Origin: Gemmatimonadaceae bacterium
GTDB taxonomy: Bacteria; Gemmatimonadota; Gemmatimonadetes; Gemmatimonadales; Gemmatimonadaceae
Assembly (NCBI GenBank): GCA_020851035.1
Contig: JADZDM010000001.1
Location: forward strand, 151,160 to 215,159
DNA: 64,000 nt
Reading direction: 5' to 3'
Shown here piece after piece: positions 63,623 to 64,000 of the stretch. A program made the translations under genes and the position numbers. The notes under the pieces are model-generated. The model was not told the origin of the DNA. It made no database searches and worked only from the letters and a program-made list of their open reading frames with translations. How positions within the stretch are numbered: position 1 is the stretch's first letter; the number at the start of each line of letters is the position of its first letter.

Positions 63623-63911
63623 CATCGTCAACGGCTGAACGCAAAGACGCAAAGACGCAAAGACGCAAAGGGGGCACAAGGGGCGCATGGGGCGCAGGGG
63701 GCGCAGGGGGCGCAGGGGGCACAGAGCTCTACCGTCATGCCGGCGTCGGCGCACACAGACGCGTCGCAAATGCTGTGTGAACCGCAACCGCAACCGCAGT
63801 TCCCCTCAATGACTTGCGCCGTCGTGAGGGCCGACGACTGCCCTGCGCGCCGACCACCTTTGCGTCTTTGCGTCTTTGCGTCTTTGCGTCTTTGCGTTGA
63901 CGCTGTTGCTC
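63623..63911. repeat. Palindromic element of the ACGCAAAG subfamily with internal tandem repeats
   Basis: Left arm starts CATCGTCAACGGCTGAACGC and has four ACGCAAAG units; right arm at about 63858-63911 has five TTTGCGTC units and ends GTTGACGCTGTTGC. The ATCGTCAAC end is shared with the other subfamily. The interior holds a purine-rich tandem of GGGGCGCA-type units (about 63680-63722) and three AACCGC hexamers near 63780. No gene is visible from 63531 to the window end. Confidence 0.85.
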
Positions 63912-64000
63912 TTGCGGTTGCAGACGGACTTTGCGTTGACGCTGTTGCTCTTGCGGTTGCAGACGGACTTTGCGTTGACGCTGTTGCTCTTGCGGTTGCA
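63891..64000. repeat. 39-bp tandem repeats running out of the window
   Basis: Nearly three copies of a 39-bp unit starting CTTTGCGTTGACGCTGTTGC and containing TCTTGCGGTTGCAGACGGA. The first copy begins with the end of the palindromic element, so the element's right terminus has been amplified. The array continues past position 64000. Confidence 0.9.

Overview
The window looks like a chromosomal segment of a high-GC Gram-negative soil or freshwater bacterium, most likely a member of Gemmatimonadota. This rests on inference: GC-rich coding on both strands, outer-membrane features (a beta-barrel protein, a heptosyltransferase-like enzyme, an LPS-kinase-like protein, LolCDE/MacB-type transport), an archaeal-type GlmM next to GlmS, and a CrtB/CruF/CrtI carotenoid cluster of the kind expected for a Gemmatimonas-type carotenoid. 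No rRNA is present to confirm it.

Layout. 1-6 kb: a 5'-truncated HD-GYP response regulator, an atypical acyl-CoA ligase relative, then glmM-glmS (UDP-GlcNAc precursor supply). 6-11 kb: ABC ATPase, FtsX-type permease and secreted serine hydrolase, translationally coupled. 11-17 kb: DoxX protein, two secreted proteins, an M20 peptidase and a ROK kinase with a histone-H1-like tail. 17-25 kb: dtd-maf; a trpE/LPS-kinase-like/glycosyltransferase operon; an outer-membrane protein with a Nudix hydrolase. 25-35 kb: GH43-type secreted enzyme, a serine hydrolase with a membrane-anchored AraC regulator, msrA, a lactonase-fold lipoprotein, a DUF4143 ATPase, a Dabb protein, an alpha/beta hydrolase and decayed gene remnants. 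35-38.5 kb: a DUF433/DUF5615 toxin-antitoxin-like pair and a GH20 beta-hexosaminidase.

38.6-42.9 kb is an island of lower GC holding four unrelated minus-strand genes separated by palindromes built like integron attC sites. It reads as a gene-cassette array without an integrase. It interrupts the space between the GH20 gene and the proteostasis operon tig-clpP-clpX-lon-engB (42.98-49.66 kb, minus strand).

50-58.8 kb: DUF983 protein with a CitMHS transporter, a CocE/NonD hydrolase bracketed by repeat elements, DDAH, an APC permease, gluconokinase and a GntP-type gluconate permease. 58.9-62.8 kb: carotenoid operon crtB-cruF-orf-crtI. 63 kb: small membrane protein, tRNA-Leu(UAG), then repeats to the window end.

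A second theme is a family of dispersed palindromic elements of about 200-390 bp in intergenic gaps (24.8, 49.8-50.2 nested, 52.1-52.45, 54.3-54.6 and 63.6-63.9 kb, plus a solo arm at 27.0 kb). Their arms are tandem 8-9 bp units (GCGGAAAAC or ACGCAAAG types). They appear to be able to insert into one another and to have contributed the start region and stop codon of a neighbouring gene.
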